In this document: positions 1 to 7,668 of the stretch, in pieces
Layout: each line of letters opens with the position of its first letter
Numbering within the stretch: position 1 is the stretch's first letter
NCBI GenBank assembly: GCA_035456205.1
Contig: DATIDQ010000145.1
Coordinates: forward strand, 1 to 16,137
From: UBA7239 sp035456205
Lineage (GTDB): Bacteria > Pseudomonadota > Gammaproteobacteria > Pseudomonadales > UBA7239
Reading direction: 5' to 3'
Length of the DNA: 16,137 bases
The notes under the pieces: generated by a model
What the model was told of the DNA's origin: nothing
The model's database searches: none
The model's input: the letters and a program-made list of their open reading frames with translations, nothing else
Translations under genes and position numbers: made by a program

Positions 1-140
1 AGCAAATGGCCTTTCGCCAACATGCAAGCCAGCGCCAGACGTATCTTGTCATCTTTACCCAGCAATACCTGACCGACAGCAGTAACAATATCATCCAGCA
101 ACTTTTGTGAATGAATAAACGAGTCAGAATCTTGCTGCAT
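1..140 (-). CDS. MoxR-family AAA+ ATPase, N-terminus only (cut by window edge)
   Basis: About 46 N-terminal residues are present, starting at the ATG at 140-138; the rest lies beyond the left edge. The stretch VGQVLLGKDDKIRLAL followed by ACMLAKGHL matches the start of MoxR ATPases, where 'GxxxxxxxxxxALLAxGHxLLEDxPGxGKT' leads into the Walker A loop. The Walker A motif itself is not in the window. MoxR proteins are chaperone-like ATPases, usually encoded beside DUF58 and von Willebrand factor A proteins and acting in maturation of envelope or metalloprotein complexes. A GGAG Shine-Dalgarno sequence (149-152 region) lies about seven bases upstream of the ATG. The gene follows metZ on the same strand after 46 bases, so read-through from metZ is possible. 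The family call is based on this short N-terminus alone. Confidence 0.72.
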   Translation of the reverse strand, partial: MQQDSDSFIHSQKLLDDIVTAVGQVLLGKDDKIRLALACMLAKGHL

Positions 141-186
141 ATACTGCTCCGATTTTTATACTTTATTTTTTATAGCGCTGCCCGTT

Positions 187-1383
187 TTATAAAGCAGTTA
201 GTCCACGCTGCATATCAGCAAGAATATCGGCAATATCCTCCAGGCCGACTGACACGCGAATCAGGTTATCTGTAATTCCTGCCTGCACACGCTCTTCCGG
301 TGATAAACGCCCGTGTGTCGTGGTGGCAGGATGCACAATCGTGGTTTTTGTGTCTCCGAGATTAGCGGTATGCGACACCATGCGTGTGGCATCAATAAAT
401 CGCCACGCAGCAGCTTTGTCTCCTTTTACTGCAAATGACAATACACCACCAAATCCACGCTGCTGTTTTTTTGCAAGCTCATGTTGCGGATGTGTGGGCA
501 GGCCACAGTAATGGACTGTTTCAATACCAGGCTGTTGTGCCAACCATTGCGCCAGTGCCAGTGCGTTTTCAGAATGCGCACGCATCCGCAAATGCAATGT
601 TTCAAGCCCTTTCGACATGACCCAGGCATTAAATGCACTCAGCGTTGGACCTGCAGTACGTAAAAAAGCCAACACATCATCGATCAATATTTTCTTGCCT
701 GCCACCGCGCCGCCGAGGCAACGACCCTGTCCATCAATATATTTGGTGGCAGAATGCACAACAATATCTGCACCCAATGCCAATGGCGTTTGCAGCGCTG
801 GCGTGCAAAAACAGTTATCAACAGCAAGTAAAGCATTCGCTGCATGAGCAATTGCTGCCACTGCACTGATGTCCACCAGTTCATTCAGCGGGTTGGATGG
901 CGTTTCCAGAAATAACAGACGCGTATTGGATTTGATAGCCGCTTTCCATTCAGCAAGATCCGTCAACGCAACAAACGTAACATCTACACCAAACTTTTGC
1001 ATGTAGCGCGTGAACAGCACCGTAGTGGTGCCGAAAACACTGCGCGAGCAAATCACATGATCACCACTTTTCAGTAACGCCATGCACGTCGACAAGATAG
1101 CCGCCATACCGGATGCTGTTGCCACCGCCATTTCCGCACCTTCCAATGCCGCCAATCTCTGCTCGAATACTGCGACGGTAGGATTGGTATAACGCGAATA
1201 GACATTGCCAATATCGCTACCAGCAAAACGCGCTGCGGCATGCTCCGCCGAATCAAATACATAACTGGAGGTGAGGTATAACGGCTCGCTGTGTTCGCCG
1301 TATGGTGAACGCTCAAAACCTGCGCGAATGGCCTGTGTCGCAAAACCCCAATCCTTATTATCAGGCATATTGTCATCGTGCAT
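187..1383 (-). CDS. metZ: O-succinylhomoserine sulfhydrylase (PLP-dependent)
   Basis: A 398-residue Cys/Met-metabolism PLP enzyme, expected to convert O-succinylhomoserine and sulfide to homocysteine in cytosolic methionine synthesis. The PLP lysine is K214 in SATKYIDGQGR. Other family features are YSRYTNPT (62-69), the ASGMAAI cofactor loop (90-96), LETPSNP (159-165) and the C-terminal RVSVGLED. The ATG at 1383 is chosen because AGGAG at 1391-1395 lies seven bases upstream. The open frame extends to 1455, but that extra sequence lies inside the previous gene and looks unlike the family; an ATG at 1368 is another possible start. With the 1383 start the gene overlaps the glycosyltransferase stop by 11 bases, which implies translational coupling. 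metZ rather than metB or metY is inferred from similarity to pseudomonad MetZ and from its place near purF. Confidence 0.93.
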   Translation of the reverse strand: MHDDNMPDNKDWGFATQAIRAGFERSPYGEHSEPLYLTSSYVFDSAEHAAARFAGSDIGNVYSRYTNPTVAVFEQRLAALEGAEMAVATASGMAAILSTCMALLKSGDHVICSRSVFGTTTVLFTRYMQKFGVDVTFVALTDLAEWKAAIKSNTRLLFLETPSNPLNELVDISAVAAIAHAANALLAVDNCFCTPALQTPLALGADIVVHSATKYIDGQGRCLGGAVAGKKILIDDVLAFLRTAGPTLSAFNAWVMSKGLETLHLRMRAHSENALALAQWLAQQPGIETVHYCGLPTHPQHELAKKQQRGFGGVLSFAVKGDKAAAWRFIDATRMVSHTANLGDTKTTIVHPATTTHGRLSPEERVQAGITDNLIRVSVGLEDIADILADMQRGLTAL

Positions 1384-2878
1384 TCTGTTTCTCCTGTTTA
1401 AACTCCAGCCAGAGTTTCGGGCTAACACCATTGACCGGAAACTGCATCGGCCCATGTAAATATTCTATTGGTGTTACTGTATAGGGAATATCAGCCAATT
1501 GCAGGCCGAGATCCTGCAACTCTTTTTCACGATCCAGCACAATAACTCTATAGTAACCGCTGAGAATCTTTTGCCTTGCATCATCACGTAACACTTGCGC
1601 CAATGCAGGGTCACTGCCTGTCACCAGATCAGTAACTTGCGTATTGTGTGCACAGAAGTGTTTTCCTGCCAGCCAGGCCAGATAACCATGTGACGCAACG
1701 CACACATTGCCATCAACCAATGCTATCCGCTGCACAAGTTCTTCTGTAGCCCCCCTGCTTTCCGCTGTGGGAATCTGGCTGATCGGTTCAAAACGGTAGC
1801 GCAGGAAATCCAGCGACAATCCCGCTATAAGCAGTACAGCAAACGCACTGGCAATCCACGATGTCTGGCTGCGCTCTACTAGCCGGCCAACGCCCACGGC
1901 AGCTGTGATGGCCAGACAAAAATACAAAGGCATCAGCACATTGTAGAAAGCACCAGCATAAGCGCGGGACAGGCCTGATAAAAACATAAACCCGGCAACC
2001 AGAAAAACCCACCCCACTCTTTCCTGAGTGGTTTTTCCAGCAGCCCCAAAGAAAAACACGCTGGCCAATAAGAAAAATGGCACGGAGACAACAATAATCT
2101 CAAAAAAGCGCTTTATACCGAATAGTGTTACACCATGACTGCTAGCCATTTGTAGCGTATAGAAAAAGAACTGTTTGCCAGCGAAGAACTCGCAGAAAGC
2201 CAATAGTGGCACAGCCATAAAAATACAAAACAGGATAAATTTCAGCAGCAGTCGTCCGTTGAACCAGCACAAGAATGTTATGGCGACAAATGGAAACAGG
2301 AACAGAGTGGCCTGCTTGGTAAAAAATGCCAACACACTGACCAATGCCAACAACAGGATATTTTTTGTAGTAGGCGCATCCTTGCACAGCAGCAAACAAA
2401 AAAAAGCGCTGGCTAGCAGCAACGTCCACAAACTATCCACTCGAGCCACATCAAACCAGAACCCAGTATGGCGAAACATCAAGGCATAGAACAACACCGC
2501 AAGAACAGCTGTAAGCTTTGAACCTGTAATTCTTCTGGCGATCAAAAACACCAATACATGTGTTACCGCAGCGGCAATAACAGACACCACACGTAAGGCA
2601 AACAGGTTTTCACCAAAGATCAACGCAGACAGCGAGGATACATAATAGTAAAAAGGCATATACAGTGCTGGAACAAAGTCCAGTGACGGCTGGCCGTATA
2701 AAGACTCGCCATGCAGGATGCGCGTTACCTGATGCAGCATCCCACCTTCCATCCACTCCAGTTCATACGGGTAGTGAATACGACCGGCAATCACTTGTAA
2801 TAAATGGAGTAGCGCTTCTGCTCCCAGCAGTAACAGCGGCAAATAAAAAAGACAGCGCCTGGAAGACGTCGACAACAT
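1373..2878 (-). CDS. Polytopic membrane glycosyltransferase, GT-C / GT39-like
   Basis: A 501-residue integral membrane protein with roughly ten hydrophobic segments between residues 10 and 360 and a soluble C-terminal part of about 130 residues. After the first membrane segment comes an acidic loop, YELEWMEGG (38-46), then SLDFVPALYMPFYYY (65-79). This layout resembles GT-C enzymes (PF13231/ArnT/PMT-like), where acidic residues in the first periplasmic loop serve catalysis and a polyprenyl-phosphate sugar is the donor. E39, E41, E44 or D67 are candidates; acceptor and sugar are unknown. The ATG at 2878 lies 21 bases after the purF stop, and the 3' end overlaps metZ. A gene of this type is not part of the usual purF-metZ neighbourhood. 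It could instead be a membrane protein that has lost transferase activity. Confidence 0.75.
   Translation of the reverse strand: MLSTSSRRCLFYLPLLLLGAEALLHLLQVIAGRIHYPYELEWMEGGMLHQVTRILHGESLYGQPSLDFVPALYMPFYYYVSSLSALIFGENLFALRVVSVIAAAVTHVLVFLIARRITGSKLTAVLAVLFYALMFRHTGFWFDVARVDSLWTLLLASAFFCLLLCKDAPTTKNILLLALVSVLAFFTKQATLFLFPFVAITFLCWFNGRLLLKFILFCIFMAVPLLAFCEFFAGKQFFFYTLQMASSHGVTLFGIKRFFEIIVVSVPFFLLASVFFFGAAGKTTQERVGWVFLVAGFMFLSGLSRAYAGAFYNVLMPLYFCLAITAAVGVGRLVERSQTSWIASAFAVLLIAGLSLDFLRYRFEPISQIPTAESRGATEELVQRIALVDGNVCVASHGYLAWLAGKHFCAHNTQVTDLVTGSDPALAQVLRDDARQKILSGYYRVIVLDREKELQDLGLQLADIPYTVTPIEYLHGPMQFPVNGVSPKLWLEFKQEKQNAR
1391..1395 (-). promoter_or_regulatory. Ribosome binding site of metZ
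   Basis: AGGAG on the minus strand, seven bases before the ATG at 1383. It lies within the 3' end of the glycosyltransferase coding region and decides between the 1455, 1383 and 1368 starts of metZ. Confidence 0.7.
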
Positions 2879-2899
2879 CAGTGCCGCCGCCTGCCAACG

Positions 2900-4411
2900 C
2901 TATCTGGCATTGTGGATCCCGATAACACTGCCATTAACATCGCCATTGTCATGGTTTTTCGCTGCGTCATTGCGACGTGCATCCAGATGATCGAGATAAG
3001 CCTGATCTACATCACCTGAAATATATTCACCGGTAAATACAGAACATTCAAAATTATCGATATGCGCATATTCACCCGTGCTTTCAATGAGGTCATCAAG
3101 ATCCTGATACACCAGCCAATCTGCACCAATAGCAGCACAGACTTCATCTTCCGTGCGGCCATGTGCAATCAACTCTGCTGCGGTAGGCATATCAATGCCA
3201 TACACATTCGGATATTTCACAGCGGGTGCCGCTGAAGCGAAATACACTTTATTGGCACCGGCATCACGCGCCATCTGCACAATCTGCTCACATGTTGTTC
3301 CACGCACAATGGAATCATCCACCAGCAACACATTCTTGCCGCGGAATTCCAGATCAATGGCATTGAGTTTCTGGCGTACGGACTTCTTGCGCTGTTTCTG
3401 ACCCGGCATGATAAATGTACGGCCAATATAGCGGTTCTTCATCAACCCTTCGCGAAATTTTACGCCGAGGTTGTGCGCAAGAATCTGACCGGCAACACGA
3501 CTGGTATCCGGCACTGGAATAACGACGTCAATATCATGATCCGGACGCAAGCGCTGGATTTTTTCTGCCAGTTTCTCGCCCATACGCAATCTGGCTTTGT
3601 ATACAGAAATGCCATCCATGATGGAATCAGGACGTGCGAAATAAACGTATTCAAAAATACAAGGCTGCAATTTTGTATTTTCTGCACAAACTTTTGTATG
3701 CAAGGTTCCATCACGCTGGATATAGATGGCTTCACCGGGCGCAACATCACGAATCAGCGTAAAGCCCTGCACATCCAGCGCCACACTTTCTGATGCAATC
3801 ATGTATTCAATGCCAGCTTCAGTCTGGCGACTGCCGAACACCAATGGTCGAATACCGAGTGGATCACGAAAACCGATAATGCCGTAATCAGCAATCATCG
3901 CTGTCACTGCAAAACCACCGCGACAACGTCTGTTGACGGCAGCTACTGCCGCAAAAATATCTTCTGCTTCCGGCTTCAGTTTTCCACGCGCCTGTAACTC
4001 GAAAGCCAGTACATTCAGCAACACTTCAGAATCGGATTCTGTATTGATGTGACGTAAACCGGTACGAAACAATTCCTCCATCAATTCGGCAGCATTGGTG
4101 AGATTGCCGTTGTGCCCCAGAGAAATTCCGTAAGGCGAATTTACGTAGAAAGGTTGTGCGAGTGCCGCGCTGGAACTACCTGCTGTGGGATAACGCACAT
4201 GACCAATGCCCATATTGCCGATCAGGTGCTGCATGTGTTCGTCCTGAAACACGTCGCGCACCAGGCCATTACCCTTCTGCTGGGATACACGCCCGTTGTG
4301 ACTCGTCGCAATACCGGCAGCATCCTGACCGCGGTGTTGCAGCATTGTCAACGCATCATAGAGGGATACGCTAACATCACTCGTTCCCACCATTCCGACG
4401 ATTCCACACAT
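2900..4411 (-). CDS. purF: Amidophosphoribosyltransferase
   Basis: A 503-residue enzyme of the first committed purine step: PRPP plus glutamine gives phosphoribosylamine, glutamate and pyrophosphate. The protein begins MCGIVGMVG; after removal of Met, Cys2 is the class II glutaminase nucleophile, so the start is firm. The glutaminase domain spans about 2-235, with HRGQD (26-30), GIGHVRYPTAG (68-78) and GHNGNLTN (99-106). The phosphoribosyltransferase domain holds the PRPP loop VLLVDDSIVRGTT (361-373). Length is normal, and the last 25 or so residues form a polar tail. A strong Shine-Dalgarno (AGGTGGG, 4417-4423) precedes the ATG. The gene is 56 bases after cvpA and is followed by the glycosyltransferase gene. 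Confidence 0.98.
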   Translation of the reverse strand: MCGIVGMVGTSDVSVSLYDALTMLQHRGQDAAGIATSHNGRVSQQKGNGLVRDVFQDEHMQHLIGNMGIGHVRYPTAGSSSAALAQPFYVNSPYGISLGHNGNLTNAAELMEELFRTGLRHINTESDSEVLLNVLAFELQARGKLKPEAEDIFAAVAAVNRRCRGGFAVTAMIADYGIIGFRDPLGIRPLVFGSRQTEAGIEYMIASESVALDVQGFTLIRDVAPGEAIYIQRDGTLHTKVCAENTKLQPCIFEYVYFARPDSIMDGISVYKARLRMGEKLAEKIQRLRPDHDIDVVIPVPDTSRVAGQILAHNLGVKFREGLMKNRYIGRTFIMPGQKQRKKSVRQKLNAIDLEFRGKNVLLVDDSIVRGTTCEQIVQMARDAGANKVYFASAAPAVKYPNVYGIDMPTAAELIAHGRTEDEVCAAIGADWLVYQDLDDLIESTGEYAHIDNFECSVFTGEYISGDVDQAYLDHLDARRNDAAKNHDNGDVNGSVIGIHNAR

Positions 4412-4416
4412 AACAA

Positions 4417-4423
4417 CCCACCT
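4417..4423 (-). promoter_or_regulatory. Ribosome binding site of purF
   Basis: AGGTGGG on the minus strand, five bases before the ATG at 4411; it confirms the MCGIVG start. Confidence 0.7.
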
Positions 4424-4467
4424 GTTTTTTCTGGAACATTAATATAAAAAGCTTTCAGATCTATTGT

Positions 4468-5052
4468 TTACGGCGCCTGATGTAACTGCCGTTCACTCTG
4501 GACTTTCTCAACAAACTCACTTTTCTTATCGAGTTGCTGTTTACCCCATCCGGTAATCGTTCCTGCCGTTTCACGCGACCAGTTTTCCAGCACGAGTACA
4601 CGCGGAATCAAACGCGATTGCTGCCACCACGGGTCTTGCTGAACCGGCACAATCTTAGGCAAGAAGATCAGTATCAACAAGCAGATCAATACACCGCGGC
4701 ACATACCAAACATCATGCCTAACAAGCGATCAATAGCCGACAAGCCCGTCATCTTGACCAATTGTACGATCAAGAAATTAACCAGACTGCCAACAATCAA
4801 CGTCAATACAAACAGAATAGCAAAAGCAGCGAGATACCGGATGGATGGCAATTCGATCAGGTTCCCGAGCAGCGGCGCAAGCCGTTCGCTGAAAAAAAAT
4901 GCAACCACAAACGCAGCGATCCATACCAGTAATGACAACGCTTCCTTGACAAAACCGCGCACCAGACTGATGAGCACAGACAGCAACACCACAACAACAA
5001 TAGCCCAGTCTGCGCCGTTAAATCCGAGTTGTGCCAATGATTCGTTCATCAT
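4468..5052 (-). CDS. cvpA: CvpA family inner-membrane protein
   Basis: A 194-residue membrane protein starting MMNESLAQLGFNGADW. Hydrophobic segments lie at about 15-33, 40-55, 72-97 and 112-130, with the typical CvpA stretches SLVRGFVKEALSLLVWIAAF (30-49) and DRLLGMMFGMCRGVLI (108-123). The C-terminal 65 residues are polar. CvpA is named for its role in colicin V production in E. coli and is linked to envelope stress and purine-regulated expression; its molecular activity is not settled. Two adjacent ATGs (5052, 5049) are both possible starts. The gene lies 30 bases after dedD and 56 bases before purF, the usual order. Confidence 0.95.
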   Translation of the reverse strand: MMNESLAQLGFNGADWAIVVVVLLSVLISLVRGFVKEALSLLVWIAAFVVAFFFSERLAPLLGNLIELPSIRYLAAFAILFVLTLIVGSLVNFLIVQLVKMTGLSAIDRLLGMMFGMCRGVLICLLILIFLPKIVPVQQDPWWQQSRLIPRVLVLENWSRETAGTITGWGKQQLDKKSEFVEKVQSERQLHQAP

Positions 5053-5082
5053 CTGTTTCCGGCGATACTTATATTTCAGTAA

Positions 5083-5709
5083 TCATTTGGGGCTAAAAGG
5101 TTTGACCATACTTTGTATGCTCAACTCGCGATCAAGCTTCTGCTTCATTTTGACCGCTTGCGCCTTGTCCAGTTTGGGGCCGACAAATACACGGTAAGTG
5201 TCTCCAGCCGAATCGTGCGTCAGGTGCGTAAAGGCGGGATAACCCTTCAACTTCAAATCAGCGATCAGAGAATCGGCTTTTTTAGGGTCAGACATGGCAG
5301 CCACTTGCACCACCCAGGATTGCGGCACACCGGTGGCATCCAGTTTTCCGCCCGGTGCTGTGGGTAGCGGAGGAAGAACCGCAGGAGGAGTCTTTGAAGT
5401 AGTAGGTGGGGCAACTGGCGTAGCCACAGCAGGCTCATCAGCTTCATCGGTCGATGTAGCCGCCGGCTTATCACCCATCGAGTACATATCTGCCACCGGC
5501 ACTGGATCACCGGCCGGGCGATCCGCCGGCAGCTCAACAGGCTTGGGTTGTGGCGTAGCTACTGGAGGAAACACAGGTGCGGGGGGCATGGTTTCCGGCA
5601 CCTGCACACCAGGTGGGCGTTCAGTATCAAAAATCAGCGGTAATGTAATAATGGCCAGTGCCGCCAGCACTGCCACACCCACCAAACGTTGCTTGACTGC
5701 CTGTTCCAA
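5083..5709 (-). CDS. dedD: SPOR-domain cell-division protein, DedD-like
   Basis: A 208-residue bitopic protein with a short cytoplasmic N-terminus (MEQAVKQRL), one membrane segment (about 9-27), a Pro/Ala-rich periplasmic linker (30-130) and a C-terminal SPOR domain (about 130-206; SWVVQVAAMSDPKKADSLIA, then YRVFVGP at 172-178). SPOR domains bind septal peptidoglycan stripped of stem peptides, so the protein probably acts at the division site. The first codon is TTG (5709-5707): upstream in this frame there is no ATG or GTG before a stop near 5749, and a later start would remove the membrane anchor. A GGGGG tract (5714-5718) is the only Shine-Dalgarno-like sequence. The gene is first of the dedD-cvpA-purF-GT-metZ series, 83 bases after the HAD gene. 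Confidence 0.9.
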   Translation of the reverse strand: MEQAVKQRLVGVAVLAALAIITLPLIFDTERPPGVQVPETMPPAPVFPPVATPQPKPVELPADRPAGDPVPVADMYSMGDKPAATSTDEADEPAVATPVAPPTTSKTPPAVLPPLPTAPGGKLDATGVPQSWVVQVAAMSDPKKADSLIADLKLKGYPAFTHLTHDSAGDTYRVFVGPKLDKAQAVKMKQKLDRELSIQSMVKPFSPK

Positions 5710-5745
5710 AAAGCCCCCAGTATGACTGCTGTTACAAGGCTGACA

Positions 5746-5774
5746 ATTCTATCTGTTTCAACACGCAGTGACGA
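5746..5774 (-). promoter_or_regulatory. Candidate sigma70 promoter for dedD-cvpA-purF operon
   Basis: On the minus strand, TCGTCA (5769-5774, 4 of 6 to TTGACA) and TAGAAT (5746-5751, 5 of 6 to TATAAT) are 17 bases apart. This lies in the 83-base gap between the HAD gene and dedD, about 30 bases before the expected transcript start reaches the TTG codon. Sequence match only. Confidence 0.35.
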
Positions 5775-5792
5775 ACAAACACGGTGCAATAA

Positions 5793-6458
5793 TCAGCAAT
5801 CCGGCGTAATAAATGGCTTGACTGTAGCGATGACCGGTAGCAGCTCAACAAAGCGATCCAGACAGGCCAGCGGCCTGTAAGGCATGAGCTGGTCCCGATG
5901 ATGCGCACCGTAACTCACCGCTACACGCGCCATACCCGCCTGCTGCGCCATCGCCATATCAAAGTGCGTATCCCCCACCATTAACGCATCAGCAGGCTTG
6001 CGGCCAAAATGATGCAGTAATTCATGCAACATTTGTGGATGCGGCTTCGATTGTGTTTCATCGGCACAGCGTGTGGCGTGAAAAAAATCCTGCATATTGT
6101 GTTGCTGCAGCACACGATCCAGCCCGCGCCGGCTTTTACCGGTGGCCACGGCAAGTTGATAACCATCGTCACGCAAAGTAGTCAGCGTTTCTTCTACATC
6201 GGGGAAAAATGGCGATGGTGTTTGATCGACTGTGATAAAAAAATGCACATACTGTTCACGCACTTTATCCAGCTGCTGTGCATTAGCCTGTGGATATAAA
6301 GTGGCAATGGCTTCCGGCAAACCGAGACCGATAATCTGGCAAATCGCGGCCGATTCCAGCACGTCGACAACCACTTGTTCTGCCGCCTGTTGCATACAGC
6401 GCACGATTTTCGCAGTGGAATCAATCAGCGTGCCGTCCCAATCAAAAATCAACAACAT
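5793..6458 (-). CDS. HAD-superfamily hydrolase, phosphoglycolate phosphatase-like
   Basis: A 221-residue subfamily I HAD phosphatase. The motifs are complete: DWDGT (6-10; nucleophile D6, acid/base D8), motif II T106 in AVATGKS, motif III K138 in SKPHP, and motif IV VGDTHFDMAMA (161-171; D163, D167). A helical cap occupies about 14-85. The architecture fits Gph/PpaX-type phosphatases acting on small phosphorylated metabolites. In Pseudomonas a closely similar HAD gene sits beside rluC, and the same association is seen here with one gene between. The ATG at 6458 follows the flavoprotein stop with one base between them (TGAAATG), so translation is probably coupled. The substrate cannot be read from sequence. 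Confidence 0.88.
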   Translation of the reverse strand: MLLIFDWDGTLIDSTAKIVRCMQQAAEQVVVDVLESAAICQIIGLGLPEAIATLYPQANAQQLDKVREQYVHFFITVDQTPSPFFPDVEETLTTLRDDGYQLAVATGKSRRGLDRVLQQHNMQDFFHATRCADETQSKPHPQMLHELLHHFGRKPADALMVGDTHFDMAMAQQAGMARVAVSYGAHHRDQLMPYRPLACLDRFVELLPVIATVKPFITPDC

Positions 6459-6459
6459 T

Positions 6460-7668
6460 TCAAGCTCTCTCGTTCAACCAGGCGAGTACGCCTTGCCCCG
6501 CTGCTCGCCCGGTGGCAAAACAGGCGGTGAGCAGATAGCCGCCGGTTGGCGCTTCCCAATCCAGCATTTCTCCTGCACAAAAAACACCTGGAAATTCACG
6601 CAACATCAAGTTTTTATCCAGCGACTCAAATTTCACGCCACCTGCTGTACTGATAGCTTCCGCAATCGGTCGTGCAGCCATCAACGTTACAGGAACAGCC
6701 TTGATCGCTGCCGCCAGTTGTTCCATATTGTTAAAAACATCCGTAGAAAAATATTCGCGTAGCAAAGCCGATTTCACACCATCAATGCCGGTGCAACGCC
6801 GCAAATGTTCGCCGGCACTGCGTTTACCGCGTGGCTTTTCCAGCGCCTTTCTCAAGTCCAACTCACTGGTATCAGGCGCGAGATCCAGCATCAATACCGC
6901 GCTACCCTGTTCGGCAATCGCATCTCGCAAATCAGCTGATAGTGAGTAAATCAGGCCGCCTTCAATGCCATTTTCAGTGATAACGCATTCGCCAACTCTG
7001 CCATTCACAGAGACATGTTTCAGTGGCGTGCCTGCAAATTTTTCAGCAAAAAAACGACTCCATTCCACATCAAAACCACAATTGCTGGCTTGCAATGCAG
7101 CCAATCCAATATTGCGTTCTTGCAGCAGCGAAAACCATGCACCATCTGAACCCAGTACAGGCCAGCTTGCACCGCCCAACGCCAGCACAACCGCATCGGC
7201 TTTTACTGTTTTCTCACCGGATTCTGTGGCAAACAATAATTGTTCATCTTGCCAACCCAACCAACAGTGACGGGTATGAATTCTCACACTGGATTGCCGT
7301 AAACGGTGCAGCCATTTTCGCAATAAAGGCGCGGCTTTCATCTCACGTGGAAACACCCGGCCTGATGTGCCGACAAAGGTTTCCACACCCAGAGTATGAA
7401 TCCACTCACGCAGTTGTTCAGCACCAAATTGCTGTAATAAAGATTTGAGATCATCTTCCCGATCACCGTAACGCGATACAAAACTGTCAAAGTTTTCTGC
7501 ATGCGTGATGTTCATCCCGCCGATACCAGCGAGCAGAAACTTTCTGCCGGGTGAGCGCATGGCATCGTAAATATCCACCGCGATACCGGCTTGCGATAAC
7601 ACCTCTGCTGCCATTAAACCGGCAGGGCCAGCGCCGATGATAGCTATGCGCAACGCCATCATATTCAT
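6460..7668 (-). CDS. HI0933/YhiN-type FAD flavoprotein (PP_4765 subfamily)
   Basis: A 402-residue flavoprotein with an N-terminal Rossmann fold: IAIIGAGPAG (8-17), acidic end of strand 2 (D33/D36), GRKFLLAGIGGMNITHAE (41-58), LALGGASWPVLGSDG (162-176), and a C-terminal FAD site GVFCAGEMLDWEAPTGGY. This is the HI0933 family; the GGASWPVLGSDG and GGMNITH variants point to the TIGR03862 (PP_4765) branch rather than YhiN proper. E. coli YhiN (RdsA) has been reported to make dihydrouridine in 23S rRNA; whether this branch does the same is unknown. The ATG at 7668 shares bases with the rluC stop (ATGA). ATGs at 7662 and 7659 are alternative starts. Three genes, rluC-flavoprotein-HAD, read as one unit. 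Confidence 0.86.
   Translation of the reverse strand: MNMMALRIAIIGAGPAGLMAAEVLSQAGIAVDIYDAMRSPGRKFLLAGIGGMNITHAENFDSFVSRYGDREDDLKSLLQQFGAEQLREWIHTLGVETFVGTSGRVFPREMKAAPLLRKWLHRLRQSSVRIHTRHCWLGWQDEQLLFATESGEKTVKADAVVLALGGASWPVLGSDGAWFSLLQERNIGLAALQASNCGFDVEWSRFFAEKFAGTPLKHVSVNGRVGECVITENGIEGGLIYSLSADLRDAIAEQGSAVLMLDLAPDTSELDLRKALEKPRGKRSAGEHLRRCTGIDGVKSALLREYFSTDVFNNMEQLAAAIKAVPVTLMAARPIAEAISTAGGVKFESLDKNLMLREFPGVFCAGEMLDWEAPTGGYLLTACFATGRAAGQGVLAWLNERA

Noticed and set aside
141..186. AT-rich gap between metZ and the MoxR gene as a promoter or terminator
   Set aside because: It has TATAAA-like strings on the minus strand but no -35 partner and no stem-loop; base composition alone is not enough.
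4715..5197. 160-codon open frame on the plus strand
   Set aside because: Antisense to cvpA and the end of dedD; the translation is Asn/Thr/Ser-rich low-complexity sequence expected from the reverse strand of membrane-protein codons.
5294..5725. 143-codon Gly/Ser/Thr-rich open frame on the plus strand
   Set aside because: It is the reverse strand of the Pro/Ala-rich linker of the DedD-like protein.
6232..6762. 176-codon open frame on the plus strand
   Set aside because: It crosses the HAD/flavoprotein junction antisense to two well-supported genes and has no family features.
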